From the NCBI RefSeq assembly GCF_900091515.1, contig NZ_LT607410.1, positions 4,898,001 through 4,962,000 of the forward strand: a stretch of DNA of 64,000 nucleotides, given 5' to 3'. The notes under the pieces were generated by a model, which saw nothing but the letters and a program-made list of their open reading frames with translations, did not search any database and was not told the origin of the DNA. Below are positions 16,051-24,080 of the stretch, piece after piece. The position numbers and the translations under genes were made by a program. Source of the stretch: Micromonospora purpureochromogenes (GTDB lineage: Bacteria; Actinomycetota; Actinomycetes; Mycobacteriales; Micromonosporaceae). Numbering within the stretch: position 1 is the stretch's first letter; each line of letters begins with the position of its first letter.

Positions 16051-16084
16051 AAAGGTCACTTCCCAGTCTCGGGAGGTGGCCTTT
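16051..16084 (+). terminator. Hairpin following the tRNA-Val fragment
   Basis: Arms AAAGGTCACTTCCC and GGGAGGTGGCCTTT around a 6-base loop, with two G-U pairs, followed by a short T-containing run. It looks like the native terminator of the tRNA gene. Confidence 0.65.
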
Positions 16085-16092
16085 CTGCTGTC

Positions 16093-16113
16093 GTACAGCA
16101 GCTAAGTACAGCA
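16093..16113 (+). repeat. Paired GTACAGCA direct repeat, copy B
   Basis: GTACAGCA at 16093-16100 and 16106-16113 with a 5-bp spacer, identical geometry to copy A at 9961-9981. It lies 50 bp downstream of the tRNA fragment, where integrase arm sites are commonly found. Confidence 0.7.
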
Positions 16114-16139
16114 GCGGTGCTCAATGGGCACGTCAGTTA

Positions 16140-16382
16140 GTGCACCGACAGATGGCCAACTGCGCCATCTACTCCACCGCGCTGGATATCACCGACGCGG
16201 CGAACACGCTGGCCGCCGAGGGCCACCCAGTCGACCACGACGACCTGGCCACCATCACCCCATACATCACACACACCATCCGCCGGCTCGGCGACCTGGT
16301 GCTCGACCCGCCCGACGCAGTACCGACCACCCGGCTGGATCTGGAACCCCGTGGGCTGTTCCCTCGCGGCCCGGCCGCGTAG
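16140..16382 (+). pseudogene. Tn3-family transposase, C-terminal remnant
   Basis: In frame 3 the sequence reads 'QMANCAIYSTALDITDA', then 'LATITPYITHTIRRLGDLVL' and a normal end. This matches the conserved end of actinobacterial Tn3-type TnpA (the 'ANC.I..TALDI' and 'ISPY.T.HI.RFG' blocks). Only ~80 of about 1000 residues remain, with no start codon or catalytic core, so it is inactive. It adjoins a TetR gene whose last 54 residues look like a resolvase tail. Confidence 0.7.
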
Positions 16383-16595
16383 CCCGTGGGACGGGCCGGC
16401 ACGCTCGCGCCGGCCCACCGGATGTCGTGCAGGGTCAGGGTGCGGTCATGCGCCGGAGGTGCTGGCGGGTTTGCTCGACGTCGCCGAGGGCGCGGTGACC
16501 GCCGCCGTTGCGCAGCCATCAGTGGGAGTGGGGGTGCCGGTAAGGATCGTGTCACCAGCCGCAAAACGAGCACGGCCAGCCCTGATCGCTGCTGC

Positions 16596-17429
16596 TCAGG
16601 GGGAAATTTGTTCGTCGTCGTGTTCGGCGAGGTGGCGGTAGAGGGTGGCGTGGCTGACGCCGAAGGCCGCTGCGACTTGCTCGACCGGTTGGCCGGCGGC
16701 GAGAGCGGCCCGGGCCGTGGCGAACTGGTTCGGGTCGAGCTTGCGGGGCCGGCCGGGCTGCTTGCGCTGGGCCTCAGTGAGATCTTCGAGTGCGCCGGCA
16801 GCAGGGGGCATCGCGAATGTCTGCACGTAGTCGATGGCTGCCCGCAGGGTGTCTTTCAGCGGGGCGATGTCGCGGGCGACCTGGGCGAGGAGCATGCCGC
16901 CCTGAAAGGCGGAGAGCAGGAGATAGGCCAGTCGGGTGGGATCCGCCTCAACGCTGATGTGGCCGAGCCTCTGCATCCGTTCGAGTCCATCTCGGAAGAT
17001 GTCTCTCCACTGCTCGAACGCGTTCGCGAGTTCCGTGCGAACGTCAAGGTCCGTCTTGATGATCTCGCTGGCGAGCGAGCCGAGGCTGCAGCCTTCCTGG
17101 TAGGAGCGCTCGTAGGCGATGTAGAAGCCCGCCCATTCCCGAAGGGAGTCGAGGCTTTCAAAGTGGGTAAACCGCTCACTGCGATGGAACGTGAGGACGC
17201 GCTCGGCCTGCCACTCGATGACCGCGAGGACAAGGCTCTCCTTGGTCGGGAAGTAGTGGTTGAGCTGTGACCCGCTGATGCCTGCCGCGCGACGGAGCTG
17301 CTCGTTGTTCGTCGCGTGGACGCCCTTGGTGTAGATGAGCTCCGCGGCGTGCTCGAGGATGCGGGCTCGGGTCGCCTGCCCCTTGTCCGTGAGCCTCTGC
17401 CGCACCCGAGCTTCCGTTGTGGCTTCCAT
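16596..17429 (-). CDS. TetR family regulator with an added C-terminal resolvase-like HTH
   Basis: 277 residues from ATG 17429. The normal TetR HTH is at about 38-60 (NNEQLRRAAGISGSQLNHYF). A typical ligand domain contains 'YERSYQEGCSLGSLASE'. After about residue 223 the protein continues with 'QPGRPRKLDPNQFATARAAL' and 'VEQVAAAFGVSHATLYRHL', the GRPR-HTH arrangement that ends serine resolvases/invertases. TetR proteins usually stop near 200-220 residues, so this is an apparent fusion with two DNA-binding domains. It is divergent from a quinone-oxidoreductase gene with twin dyads between. Confidence 0.85.
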   Translation of the reverse strand: MEATTEARVRQRLTDKGQATRARILEHAAELIYTKGVHATNNEQLRRAAGISGSQLNHYFPTKESLVLAVIEWQAERVLTFHRSERFTHFESLDSLREWAGFYIAYERSYQEGCSLGSLASEIIKTDLDVRTELANAFEQWRDIFRDGLERMQRLGHISVEADPTRLAYLLLSAFQGGMLLAQVARDIAPLKDTLRAAIDYVQTFAMPPAAGALEDLTEAQRKQPGRPRKLDPNQFATARAALAAGQPVEQVAAAFGVSHATLYRHLAEHDDEQISP

Positions 17430-17450
17430 GACACACACGATAACCCGGAT

Positions 17451-17466
17451 TGGGCTTGACAGCCCA
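17451..17466. promoter_or_regulatory. Candidate TetR operator (TGGGCT-N4-AGCCCA)
   Basis: Perfect 6-bp arms, 22 bp upstream of the tetR ATG on the minus strand. A related site at 17494-17509 has its centre 43 bp away. Confidence 0.6.
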
Positions 17467-17493
17467 CATTCGCGTCGCGTTGACTGCCGCTAG

Positions 17494-17509
17494 TGGGCTA
17501 GCAGGCCCA
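17494..17509. promoter_or_regulatory. Second candidate TetR operator (TGGGCT-N4-GGCCCA)
   Basis: Same arms and spacing as the site at 17451-17466 with one mismatch, closer to the divergent oxidoreductase gene. Pairing of the sites suggests a shared repressor for both promoters. Confidence 0.5.
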
Positions 17510-17556
17510 AAAAGCGGCGCACAGAGCCGATGAGCACGAGATATACGGAGGCACCC

Positions 17557-18474
17557 ATGAAGGCAATCGTCGCGATGGATCAGGCCGCAGAAGCAGCCGG
17601 GATCACACTCGCGGAGCGGCCTGAGCCGACGCCGGCGATCAACGAGGTCGTCGTTGAAGTCCACGCGTCGGGTTTCGTCCCCGCGGAGTGGGAGTGGCCT
17701 TCGACGTGGGTCGATCGCTCCGGTCACGATCGCGCCCAGGCGATCATCGGCCACGAGTTCGCCGGAGTGGTCTCCTCCCTCGGCTACGGCACGACGGGAC
17801 TCTCGCTGGGGCAGCGGGTGTTCGGGATCACGGACTGGCACCGCGATGGAACGCTGGCTGAGTACGCGGCCGTGGAGGCACGCAACCTCGCGCCGCTGCC
17901 GGGGAACGTCGACTTCACGGTGGGTGCGAGTCTGCCGATCTCCGGCCTGACCGCGTGGCAGGGCCTGTTCCAGCACGGTCGTCTTCAGGCGGGGCAGAGC
18001 GTCCTCGCACACGGCGCCGCCGGCGCCGTCGGGTCAGTGGTGACGCAGCTCGCCCGGGAGTTCGGCGCCTACGTCATCGGTACCGGTCGGGCGGCGGACC
18101 GCCAGGCGGCGCTCGACTTCGGCGCGAACGAGTTCCTCGACCTCGACCACGAGGATCTCGACGACATCGGCGGGGTCGACCTGGTCTTCGATGTCATCGG
18201 CGGTGATATCCAAAGGCGCTCGGCGAGCATCATCCGGCCTGGCGGGACGCTGGTGTCGGTGGTCGGACCTGTTGAGGCTCGCCCTGTCGACGGCTTGGCG
18301 GTCGACTTCGTCGTCGAGTCCGTTCCGAGTCAGCTGGTGGAAATCGTCGACCGGGTGCGAGACGGGCGCCTTCGCACGCACATCGGAACAGTCGCGACTC
18401 TCGACGACGCCATCCCCGCGCTCAACCCGACCGAGCGGCGCAAGGGCAAGACCGTCATCCGCGTGCGCCCCTGA
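17557..18474 (+). CDS. Zinc-free quinone oxidoreductase-like MDR protein (second copy)
   Basis: 305 residues. The GroES-like half contains 'IIGHEFAGVVSSLGYG', and the Rossmann half 'VLAHGAAGAVGSVVTQLARE'. The family reduces quinones or alpha,beta-unsaturated carbonyls with NADPH. ATG 17557 follows GGAGG at ideal spacing; the upstream in-frame ATG at 17530 lacks one. Only modest resemblance to the protein at 12987-13907, so not a recent duplication. Probably controlled by the divergent TetR fusion protein. Confidence 0.87.
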   Translation: MKAIVAMDQAAEAAGITLAERPEPTPAINEVVVEVHASGFVPAEWEWPSTWVDRSGHDRAQAIIGHEFAGVVSSLGYGTTGLSLGQRVFGITDWHRDGTLAEYAAVEARNLAPLPGNVDFTVGASLPISGLTAWQGLFQHGRLQAGQSVLAHGAAGAVGSVVTQLAREFGAYVIGTGRAADRQAALDFGANEFLDLDHEDLDDIGGVDLVFDVIGGDIQRRSASIIRPGGTLVSVVGPVEARPVDGLAVDFVVESVPSQLVEIVDRVRDGRLRTHIGTVATLDDAIPALNPTERRKGKTVIRVRP

Positions 18475-18808
18475 GCGCCCTGGAATAGGCCAACAGCGCC
18501 GTCATGCTGACGCCCTACTGACGAGATCGGCACCCGACCCGACGCCGACGACGTCAGTGGGGCCGCTCAGTGCGCACCAGAGCGACCTGGCCGCGCTTCC
18601 CGAGGCCGGCGGCGAGATCTTCGACCAGCGCGGCGCTATCCCTGGTCAGGACTCACGAACGGACTGCGGTCAGTGGCGGACGGCGTCCGGCGGTACACCA
18701 AGCGCCGTGGCGAGGTCCGGTGTGGACGGCGAGCTCGGACGTCCAGGTCGGCAGGTGGTTCCGAGCCGCACGCGACCTGCGGCGGCGACGCCCGCCGTTC
18801 GCAACCGG
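18475..18808. other. Intergenic stretch, nothing recognised
   Basis: 334 bp between convergent genes. Short open frames exist on both strands but none shows a ribosome site, a family motif or coding-like composition. No strong hairpin is seen. Confidence 0.4.
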
Positions 18809-19564
18809 TCACAGGTACGGGTCGAGCAGGGCCAGCACCGCCGCCGGGTCCTCCACGTGCGCGTTGTGGCCGAGGCCGGGCAGGGTCGCCACCGGCTCGC
18901 CCAGCTCGGCGAGCTGCGCGTCGCTGACCATCGGGTCGTGCTCGCCCCGGGCCAGCAGCACCGGGACGTCGGTGGCGGCCAGCAGGGCCGGCAGCTCCGG
19001 CGCGCCCACCGCGAAGGCGGCCTGGTCCATGGCCAGCCGCCAGCGGCCGTCCTCGGCACGCAGCCCCGCGTCGACCACCGGGTGGTCCGGCGCGAAGAGC
19101 CCGCCGAGACCGGCCACCTTCAGGTAGCGGCGGGCCGCCTCGTCCCGGGTGGCGAACCAGGTCACCGGGCGCTCCGCCAGCTCGCGTGCCTTCGCCAGCT
19201 CGGCCGGCGACCAGACCGCCTTGATGCCCAGCCCGACCACCGCGTCCACCGGGAGCCCGGCGTCGCGGGCGGCCAGCGCCAGCGCGACCACCCCGCCGAG
19301 GGAGTGGCCGAGGACGACCAGCCGGTCACCCGGGCGGGCACCCTCGGCCACCGGGCCGAGCCCCGCCGCGACCTGCGTCGCGAACCCGGGGAAGGAGTAG
19401 CCGGGCAGCGGCGGCGAGAAGCCGTGGCCGGCCAGGTCCGGCGCCAGCCAGCGGCCCGGCCAGCGGTGTTCCAGCAGCGGCGCCCAGGGCAGCCACACGT
19501 CGCCGGTGGCGCCCATCCCGTGCAGCAGCAACAGCAGCCGGCGGGTACCCGAGTCGTCGGTCAT
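18809..19564 (-). CDS. Alpha/beta hydrolase
   Basis: 251 residues with the alpha/beta-hydrolase plan. The oxyanion segment is 'LLLLHGMGATGDVW' near the start, the nucleophile elbow GHSLGG is near residue 85, and the acid/His pair sits in 'VLLARGEHDPM' and 'LPGLGHNAHVED'. There is no signal peptide, so it is cytosolic. High GC3 and standard usage mark it as core chromosome again after the accessory region. The substrate cannot be inferred. Confidence 0.87.
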   Translation of the reverse strand: MTDDSGTRRLLLLLHGMGATGDVWLPWAPLLEHRWPGRWLAPDLAGHGFSPPLPGYSFPGFATQVAAGLGPVAEGARPGDRLVVLGHSLGGVVALALAARDAGLPVDAVVGLGIKAVWSPAELAKARELAERPVTWFATRDEAARRYLKVAGLGGLFAPDHPVVDAGLRAEDGRWRLAMDQAAFAVGAPELPALLAATDVPVLLARGEHDPMVSDAQLAELGEPVATLPGLGHNAHVEDPAAVLALLDPYL

Positions 19565-19669
19565 GGGCCGCAGTGTGCCACCGCCCGGTTCCGCCGCGCG
19601 AGACCCGTGCCAACGGCGACGGGCACCGGCCCCCAGGGGAGCCGGCGCCCGTGCGTGCGACGGTGTGGA

Positions 19670-20494
19670 TCAGGCGGAGTAGCCGCGGGTGGCGATCCAG
19701 TTCGCCAGGTCGATGGTGCTGAGCCAGTACGACGGCAGGTTCGGGTCCGCCGAGTCGGCGATCCGGACGGTGCGGCCGTCGTTCTTGTAGCCGACCACCG
19801 CGATGTAGTGGCCGCCCGGGAAGGAGTGCCAGCCGCCGTCGGTGTCGGTGGCGGTCCCCGCCACGTTCGCCACGACGCCCCGGCCGTCGGTGATCGCCGC
19901 GACCACGTCGGCCTGGAGCCGGTCGATCTGCGCGGAGCTGGGGGTGCCCTGGAACATCCGGGTCCGGTACGGGTCGCCCTTGACGATCTGGTTCAGGACC
20001 CGGGTGGTGTCCAGCGCCGAGTTGGTGCCCATCTCGGTGGTGCCGAGCGGGCCGGCCAGCTCGTCCTGGGTCCGCTCGACGCCAGAGGCGCTGAGCGCGT
20101 TGCGCACCGCGGCCGGACCGCAGTTGTAGTAGGTGGTCTGCGCCTGGTAGTCGTAGCGGAGGACCTTGGTCGACGGCGGCTTGGGGGCCGCCTTGCGGGT
20201 CAGGTCCGGGTCCGCCTTGGCCTTGGTGGCGCTCGCCGACGCCGAGGGGCTGGCCGAGGGCGACGGGCTGGCGGACGGCGCGGCGACGCGGGCCTGGCTG
20301 CGGGTCGCGACGTCGTCCAGCCGGGGCGCCACCTCGGCGACGGCGGCCGAGGCCTGCTGGCGGGCGGGCGCCTCGTCGGCGAGCAGCGTGCTGGCGCCGG
20401 AGACGAGCACGAGCGCGGCGGCCGAGCCGGCGACCAGCTGGTACGGCCGCTCGGTGGCCAGGCGTCGCAGCTGCCGCTTCAGGGTGTGCTTCAC
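19670..20494 (-). CDS. Secreted C39-like cysteine peptidase under c-di-AMP riboswitch control
   Basis: 274 residues from GTG 20494 behind GGAGG. An N-terminal hydrophobic segment (about 20-38) acts as signal or anchor, and a Ser/Pro/Ala-rich linker follows (about 70-92). A C39-type papain-fold domain follows from about 110: catalytic Cys in 'YYNCGPAAVRNAL', His in 'GGHYIAVVGY', and the third residue in 'RIADSADP'. It acts outside the membrane, probably on peptide cross-links or proteins of the wall. The long leader (20495 to about 20912) carries a ydaO-type riboswitch and a hairpin. C-di-AMP riboswitches commonly govern wall-remodelling proteins in actinobacteria, which fits. Confidence 0.88.
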   Translation of the reverse strand: MKHTLKRQLRRLATERPYQLVAGSAAALVLVSGASTLLADEAPARQQASAAVAEVAPRLDDVATRSQARVAAPSASPSPSASPSASASATKAKADPDLTRKAAPKPPSTKVLRYDYQAQTTYYNCGPAAVRNALSASGVERTQDELAGPLGTTEMGTNSALDTTRVLNQIVKGDPYRTRMFQGTPSSAQIDRLQADVVAAITDGRGVVANVAGTATDTDGGWHSFPGGHYIAVVGYKNDGRTVRIADSADPNLPSYWLSTIDLANWIATRGYSA

Positions 20495-20539
20495 GTGTTT
20501 TCCTCCACGGTACGAGGGCGGGAGCGGCGTGCCGGACCG

Positions 20540-20562
20540 GCGCGTGACGGAACGTCACGCGC
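20540..20562 (-). terminator. Hairpin in the leader of the C39 peptidase gene
   Basis: Perfect 10-bp arms (GCGCGTGACG / CGTCACGCGC) with a 3-base loop, between the riboswitch and the start codon. It could be the expression platform (attenuator). No U-tract follows, which is common in high-GC actinomycetes. Confidence 0.55.
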
Positions 20563-20741
20563 GGTGTCAGAACCGGTGTGCGAGGCCGCTCGGCGGGGGT
20601 GCGCCCGGTCGGTGACCGGGCGTCGGGATGGGGCCGGTATCAGCGCGCGAGGGCGCGGCGGACCGGCACGAACACCCCGGTACCGAGGTGGAGAGCAAGC
20701 CGAGGAATGCGAGGGGACAGCAAAAGCTGGAACTCCTTCCG

Positions 20742-20868
20742 ACACCGCCTACCGGGTTAGCTGACGGATTCGGGCGGGAAGAGCGCCCTACCACGGGCCG
20801 TGGCCCGCGGATTCACCCCGGACGTGCATGGGTCCCCGGTTCGTGAAATCACGATTTAGCGGGTCGGC
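20742..20868 (-). ncRNA. c-di-AMP (ydaO-yuaA) riboswitch
   Basis: Read on the minus strand, the leader contains the landmark blocks of actinobacterial ydaO aptamers in order: 'CGAACCGGGGACCCA', 'CGGGGTGAATCCGCGGGCC', 'TAGGGCGCTCTTCCC', 'CCCGAATCCGTCAGCTAACC', then 'CGGTAGGCGG'. The first and last segments can pair as P1. The aptamer binds c-di-AMP and normally turns expression off when the signal is high. It sits about 250 nt upstream of the secreted C39 peptidase gene, a usual class of target. Confidence 0.85.
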
Positions 20869-20912
20869 GCGGCGTCGCCTCTTGCGATCGGAAACCGCAC
20901 CGGACCCGGGCG

Positions 20913-20941
20913 ACACTACTGGTCGGTCACCTGTCGGCCAA
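20913..20941 (-). promoter_or_regulatory. Candidate promoter for the riboswitch transcript
   Basis: On the minus strand TTGGCC, 17 bp, TAGTGT, placed about 45 bp upstream of the riboswitch 5' end. The remaining stretch to 21174 holds no gene that can be supported. Confidence 0.4.
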
Positions 20942-21174
20942 GCGCCGCCAGCTGCGTAAACATGATCAGGGCGACAAATTTGCCGTACAGTTCGGCACTG
21001 ACGTCACTCAATGGGACAGGCGGTTGTTCCGGGACCGTCGGGCCACAACCGGACAGCGCGGCGGCAAACCCCGCCGATCGTCGCGATCGATGTCACCGGC
21101 TGTGACCGGATGACCGGTTTCCTGGTTGTCGTGACGCGACTCACGGAAATACGGGTAACAATTCGGTCGCGTCC

Positions 21175-21939
21175 TCAGCCCACCCGGGCCGGCCGCCACC
21201 GTGCCGCGAGCGCCGTCCGCGCCGTCGCCGTCGCCGTCCGCTGGGCCGGGAGCCGCGCCGGACGCAGCCGCTCCGCCGCCGCGTACGTCTCGACGGCGAG
21301 CGCGCGGGCCGCCTCGGCGGCCAGTTCGGCGTCCCGCCACGCCGACCGCTCCCGCCCGGCCGCCGCCCGGTACGCGTCCCGCCGGCCGTCGCGTACCCCC
21401 CGGGCCAGCAGCACCTCCTGCTCGACGGGGTGCCGCCGGGGGTCCCAACCGTCCCGGTGCGCGAAGACGTCCCGCAGCCGCTCCACCGGCAGCTCGCCGC
21501 GCCAGTGGGCCGCCACCGTCGCCTGGTGCAGCCACCGCTCCCGGCCCGCGTACTCGGCCGGCGTACGCGGGGTACGCGGGGCGGGCAGCGCGGCGGCGCC
21601 GCCGAACCGGCGGGCGGCGGTCTCCGCCTCGTCGTACGCCGTCCAGGCCCGGTCCACCTCCTCCTGGGCGGCCAGCCAGGCATCCCGCCGTCGGCGCGCG
21701 GTCTGGGCGGCGCCCGCCGCGGCGACGGCGACCTCCTCGGCGTACCGGCGCAGGTCCGCCAGTTCGGTCGCGGGGTCGGCGGCCGGGGACGGGTCGACGA
21801 CCGGCTCGTCGGGGGCCGGATCCCGCTCGGGGCGGGCGACCAGCACGGTGAGCACGGTCAGGGCGAGCACGAGCAGGGCCGACCAGATGGCGGCGGCGGT
21901 CGGGACCTCGACGAGGAACTGGTAGAGGACGGTGTTCAC
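21175..21939 (-). CDS. Membrane-anchored coiled-coil protein, unknown function
   Basis: 254 residues from GTG 21939 behind GGAGGTG. One transmembrane helix (about residues 13-34, 'AAIWSALLVLALTVLTVLVA') precedes an acidic Pro-rich linker. A long Ala/Arg/Glu-rich helical region follows, likely coiled-coil and cytoplasmic. Two conserved-looking Trp-rich patches occur (AYAGRERWLHQATVAAHWRG). No enzyme motif is seen. It lies on the same strand as a small exported protein and an acyltransferase, so an envelope role is plausible. Confidence 0.65.
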   Translation of the reverse strand: MNTVLYQFLVEVPTAAAIWSALLVLALTVLTVLVARPERDPAPDEPVVDPSPAADPATELADLRRYAEEVAVAAAGAAQTARRRRDAWLAAQEEVDRAWTAYDEAETAARRFGGAAALPAPRTPRTPAEYAGRERWLHQATVAAHWRGELPVERLRDVFAHRDGWDPRRHPVEQEVLLARGVRDGRRDAYRAAAGRERSAWRDAELAAEAARALAVETYAAAERLRPARLPAQRTATATARTALAARWRPARVG

Positions 21940-22085
21940 GGTGGGCACCTCCCGGAAGCGGGATGCGGAAAGAGGAGTCCCACACCGGCCCGGGCGACGG
22001 GCGAGGCCGGGGGCGGCGCCGCGTGCCGGGGGCGGGTGCGGTGGTGAGTTTCTAAGGCGCGGTCGCGGGTGGCCCCGCGTGGCGG

Positions 22086-22490
22086 TCAGTCGACCGGCGG
22101 GGCGCGGGGACCGGCCGCGCCGGCGGCGAGCCCGGTCAGGGGCAGCGGCGACGCGGTGACCGGATGGGCCGGCCGGCCGGCCGGGTCGATCGAGGTGACC
22201 GAAGCGGGCGGGGCGGGCGGGGCGACGAACGCGCGGCCCGCGCTCTGGGCGTCCCCCGCGGCGATCGTCACGGCGGGGACGGCGGCCGCCCGGACGGCGG
22301 ACCCGTCGGGCACCGCCAGGTCGGCGAGGACCGGGGCGGCGGCCGGGCTCGGGGCGGCGGAGAGCGCGCCGGCATCCGGCACGGCCGGACCGCCGAGGGA
22401 GAGCGCGACCGCCAGGGCGAGGCCGGTCAGCAGCCGGGAACTCCAGCGCGCCACCCACCACAGAGGACTGGTGAGCGCGACCGGGAGCAC
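22086..22490 (-). CDS. Small exported Ala/Pro-rich protein
   Basis: 134 residues. A basic start is followed by a hydrophobic core (about 18-36, 'SSRLLTGLALAVALSLGGPA') and an Ala-rich cleavage-like region, then a low-complexity Ala/Pro/Val body without Cys. Probably secreted. No family is recognised; low complexity leaves some doubt that it is translated. Confidence 0.5.
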   Translation of the reverse strand: MLPVALTSPLWWVARWSSRLLTGLALAVALSLGGPAVPDAGALSAAPSPAAAPVLADLAVPDGSAVRAAAVPAVTIAAGDAQSAGRAFVAPPAPPASVTSIDPAGRPAHPVTASPLPLTGLAAGAAGPRAPPVD

Positions 22491-22556
22491 GGCAACACGC
22501 TACCGCCGATGCCGGGTGATCGCAGCGTCGCCGGGCGTGTCGGGGCGGCGCTCACG

Positions 22557-23780
22557 TCAGTGGGGGTCGCGCGGGCCCGCGTACTCGATGGGTCGGCCGG
22601 CCGGCGCGCCGTCGGCGGCCGCCCGCGGCGCCGGGGTGGGGCGCGACGTCGGCGTGGTCTCCGCGTCCGGCGTGGACGGATCGGGCGTCGGGGCGGGGCG
22701 GGGCCGGCGACGGGGGGCCAGGCGGCGCATCATCGGCGTCTCGACCCAGCGGTGCAGCAGGGCGGCCAGCACCAGGTTCACGGCCAGGAAGCCGAGCACC
22801 GCCAGCGGTCCCCACCAGCCGGGCAGCCCGACGCCGAGGTGACCGGTGGCCCGCAGCACGGTGACCATCACCAGCACGTGCACCAGGTAGAAGGCGAACG
22901 AGACCTCACCGAGCCAGACCAGCCGGCGGTGCCGCCAGGGCGAGGGCAGACCGCGCACGTCGGCGTCCGCCGCGGCCGTGATGACCAGGATGTACGCCAC
23001 CGAGAGCAGCGCCGCCCAGAGCTCGGCGCGGATCCACTGCGCCGCCACCGCCCAGGTGACCACGAAGATGAGGCTGGCCAGCGGCAGGCCGGGGCCCCGC
23101 CAGCGGCCGCGCCGCATCAGCTCGGCGGCCGCCACGCCCAGCCAGAACTCCAGCGAGCGGACCACCGGGAAGATCTGGGTGAACCACCAGGTGCTCCCCT
23201 CCGGCACCAGCGCCTGCCCGGGCCAGAGGGCCACGATCAGCAGCGGCACCGCCGCCACCACCGCCCAGAGCAGGCCGGCGCGGGCCCGGCGCAGCGCCGG
23301 CAGCACCAGCGGCAGGCAGAGGTAGAAGAACAGCTCGCAGGAGAGCGACCAGCTCACCGTGTTGATGGCGTAGAAGTAGCCGGGCGTCGGGTCCCAGGCC
23401 TGCACGAGCAGGAGGCTCTCCAGCGCGGCGCGGGGCACGATGGTGTCGGCGAACCACCACATCACCAGCAGGGCCGCCACCCAGGTCAGCAGGTGGTTCG
23501 GGTAGATCTTGGCGAGCCGTCGCCGCCAGAAGTCGCGCCGCCGGTCCCCGTCGCGGGCGGACCAGACCAGCACGAACCCGCTGAGGATGAAGAAGAACTG
23601 CACCCCGGACAGGCCCAGGGTGAACACCCCGCCGACGACCGCCTGGTAGTCCGGTTCGCCGACGATCCGCATGGTGCCCGCGTGGTAGCCGAAGACCAGC
23701 ATCGCGGCCACCCAGCGCAGCCCGGTCAGCGAGGGCAGCCGGCTCGCCGTGGCCGTCGGTGCGCCCACCGCGCCCGTCAT
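22557..23780 (-). CDS. Membrane acyltransferase, OafA/acyltransferase-3 family
   Basis: 407 residues with about ten hydrophobic helices. Family marks: 'LPSLTGLRWVAAMLVFGYHA' at the N terminus, where the catalytic His sits in 'FGYHAG'; 'GLSGVQFFFILSGFVLVWSA'; and 'FWRRRLAKIYPNH'. It transfers acyl groups (often O-acetyl) from the cytoplasm to surface glycans. ATG 23780 starts before the first motif. The last ~55 residues are Pro/Ala-rich and probably disordered. It diverges from the surface-glycan locus beginning at 24081 and may decorate that glycan. Confidence 0.9.
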   Translation of the reverse strand: MTGAVGAPTATASRLPSLTGLRWVAAMLVFGYHAGTMRIVGEPDYQAVVGGVFTLGLSGVQFFFILSGFVLVWSARDGDRRRDFWRRRLAKIYPNHLLTWVAALLVMWWFADTIVPRAALESLLLVQAWDPTPGYFYAINTVSWSLSCELFFYLCLPLVLPALRRARAGLLWAVVAAVPLLIVALWPGQALVPEGSTWWFTQIFPVVRSLEFWLGVAAAELMRRGRWRGPGLPLASLIFVVTWAVAAQWIRAELWAALLSVAYILVITAAADADVRGLPSPWRHRRLVWLGEVSFAFYLVHVLVMVTVLRATGHLGVGLPGWWGPLAVLGFLAVNLVLAALLHRWVETPMMRRLAPRRRPRPAPTPDPSTPDAETTPTSRPTPAPRAAADGAPAGRPIEYAGPRDPH

Positions 23781-24080
23781 GCCGGGCACCCCGCCGTCGC
23801 CACGCTCACCCGCACGTACCTCTCCTCCCCCGGCCGCTCGCCGCCGCGACCGCGGCCCGGCGCCGGACGGCGGCACCGGTCGTGCCACCGTCCGGGCACC
23901 CTACCGGCTGGTGGGGCCGGGACGAGCGGGCCGGGGGCGCGGACCACCGGGAGATGTACGCGGGCTGCAGATTGCCCTAATATTCCCCGGACCCGCAGCC
24001 GATGTCGTGCCGGCGGCGGGCCGGCCGGCGTCCTCCCTCCGGGCCGCCCCGGCACGCGTGGACCACGAAATGGAGCGGCG
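23781..24080. promoter_or_regulatory. Divergent promoter region of the glycan locus
   Basis: 300 bp between divergent genes. A perfect -10 hexamer TAATAT at 23978-23983 points toward the gene at 24081; no good -35 is seen 17 bp upstream. Nothing else recognised. Confidence 0.4.

Noticed and set aside
15667..16059. Minus-strand open frame containing 'RYWDRTSDLFGVKQ'
   Set aside because: This is the well-known false translation of antisense tRNA-Val sequence; it disappears once the tRNA fragment at 16001-16042 is recognised.
22164..24080. Long plus-strand extension ahead of the pyruvyl-transferase family gene
   Set aside because: It crosses the acyltransferase gene in antisense; the real protein starts at ATG 24081 where family similarity begins.
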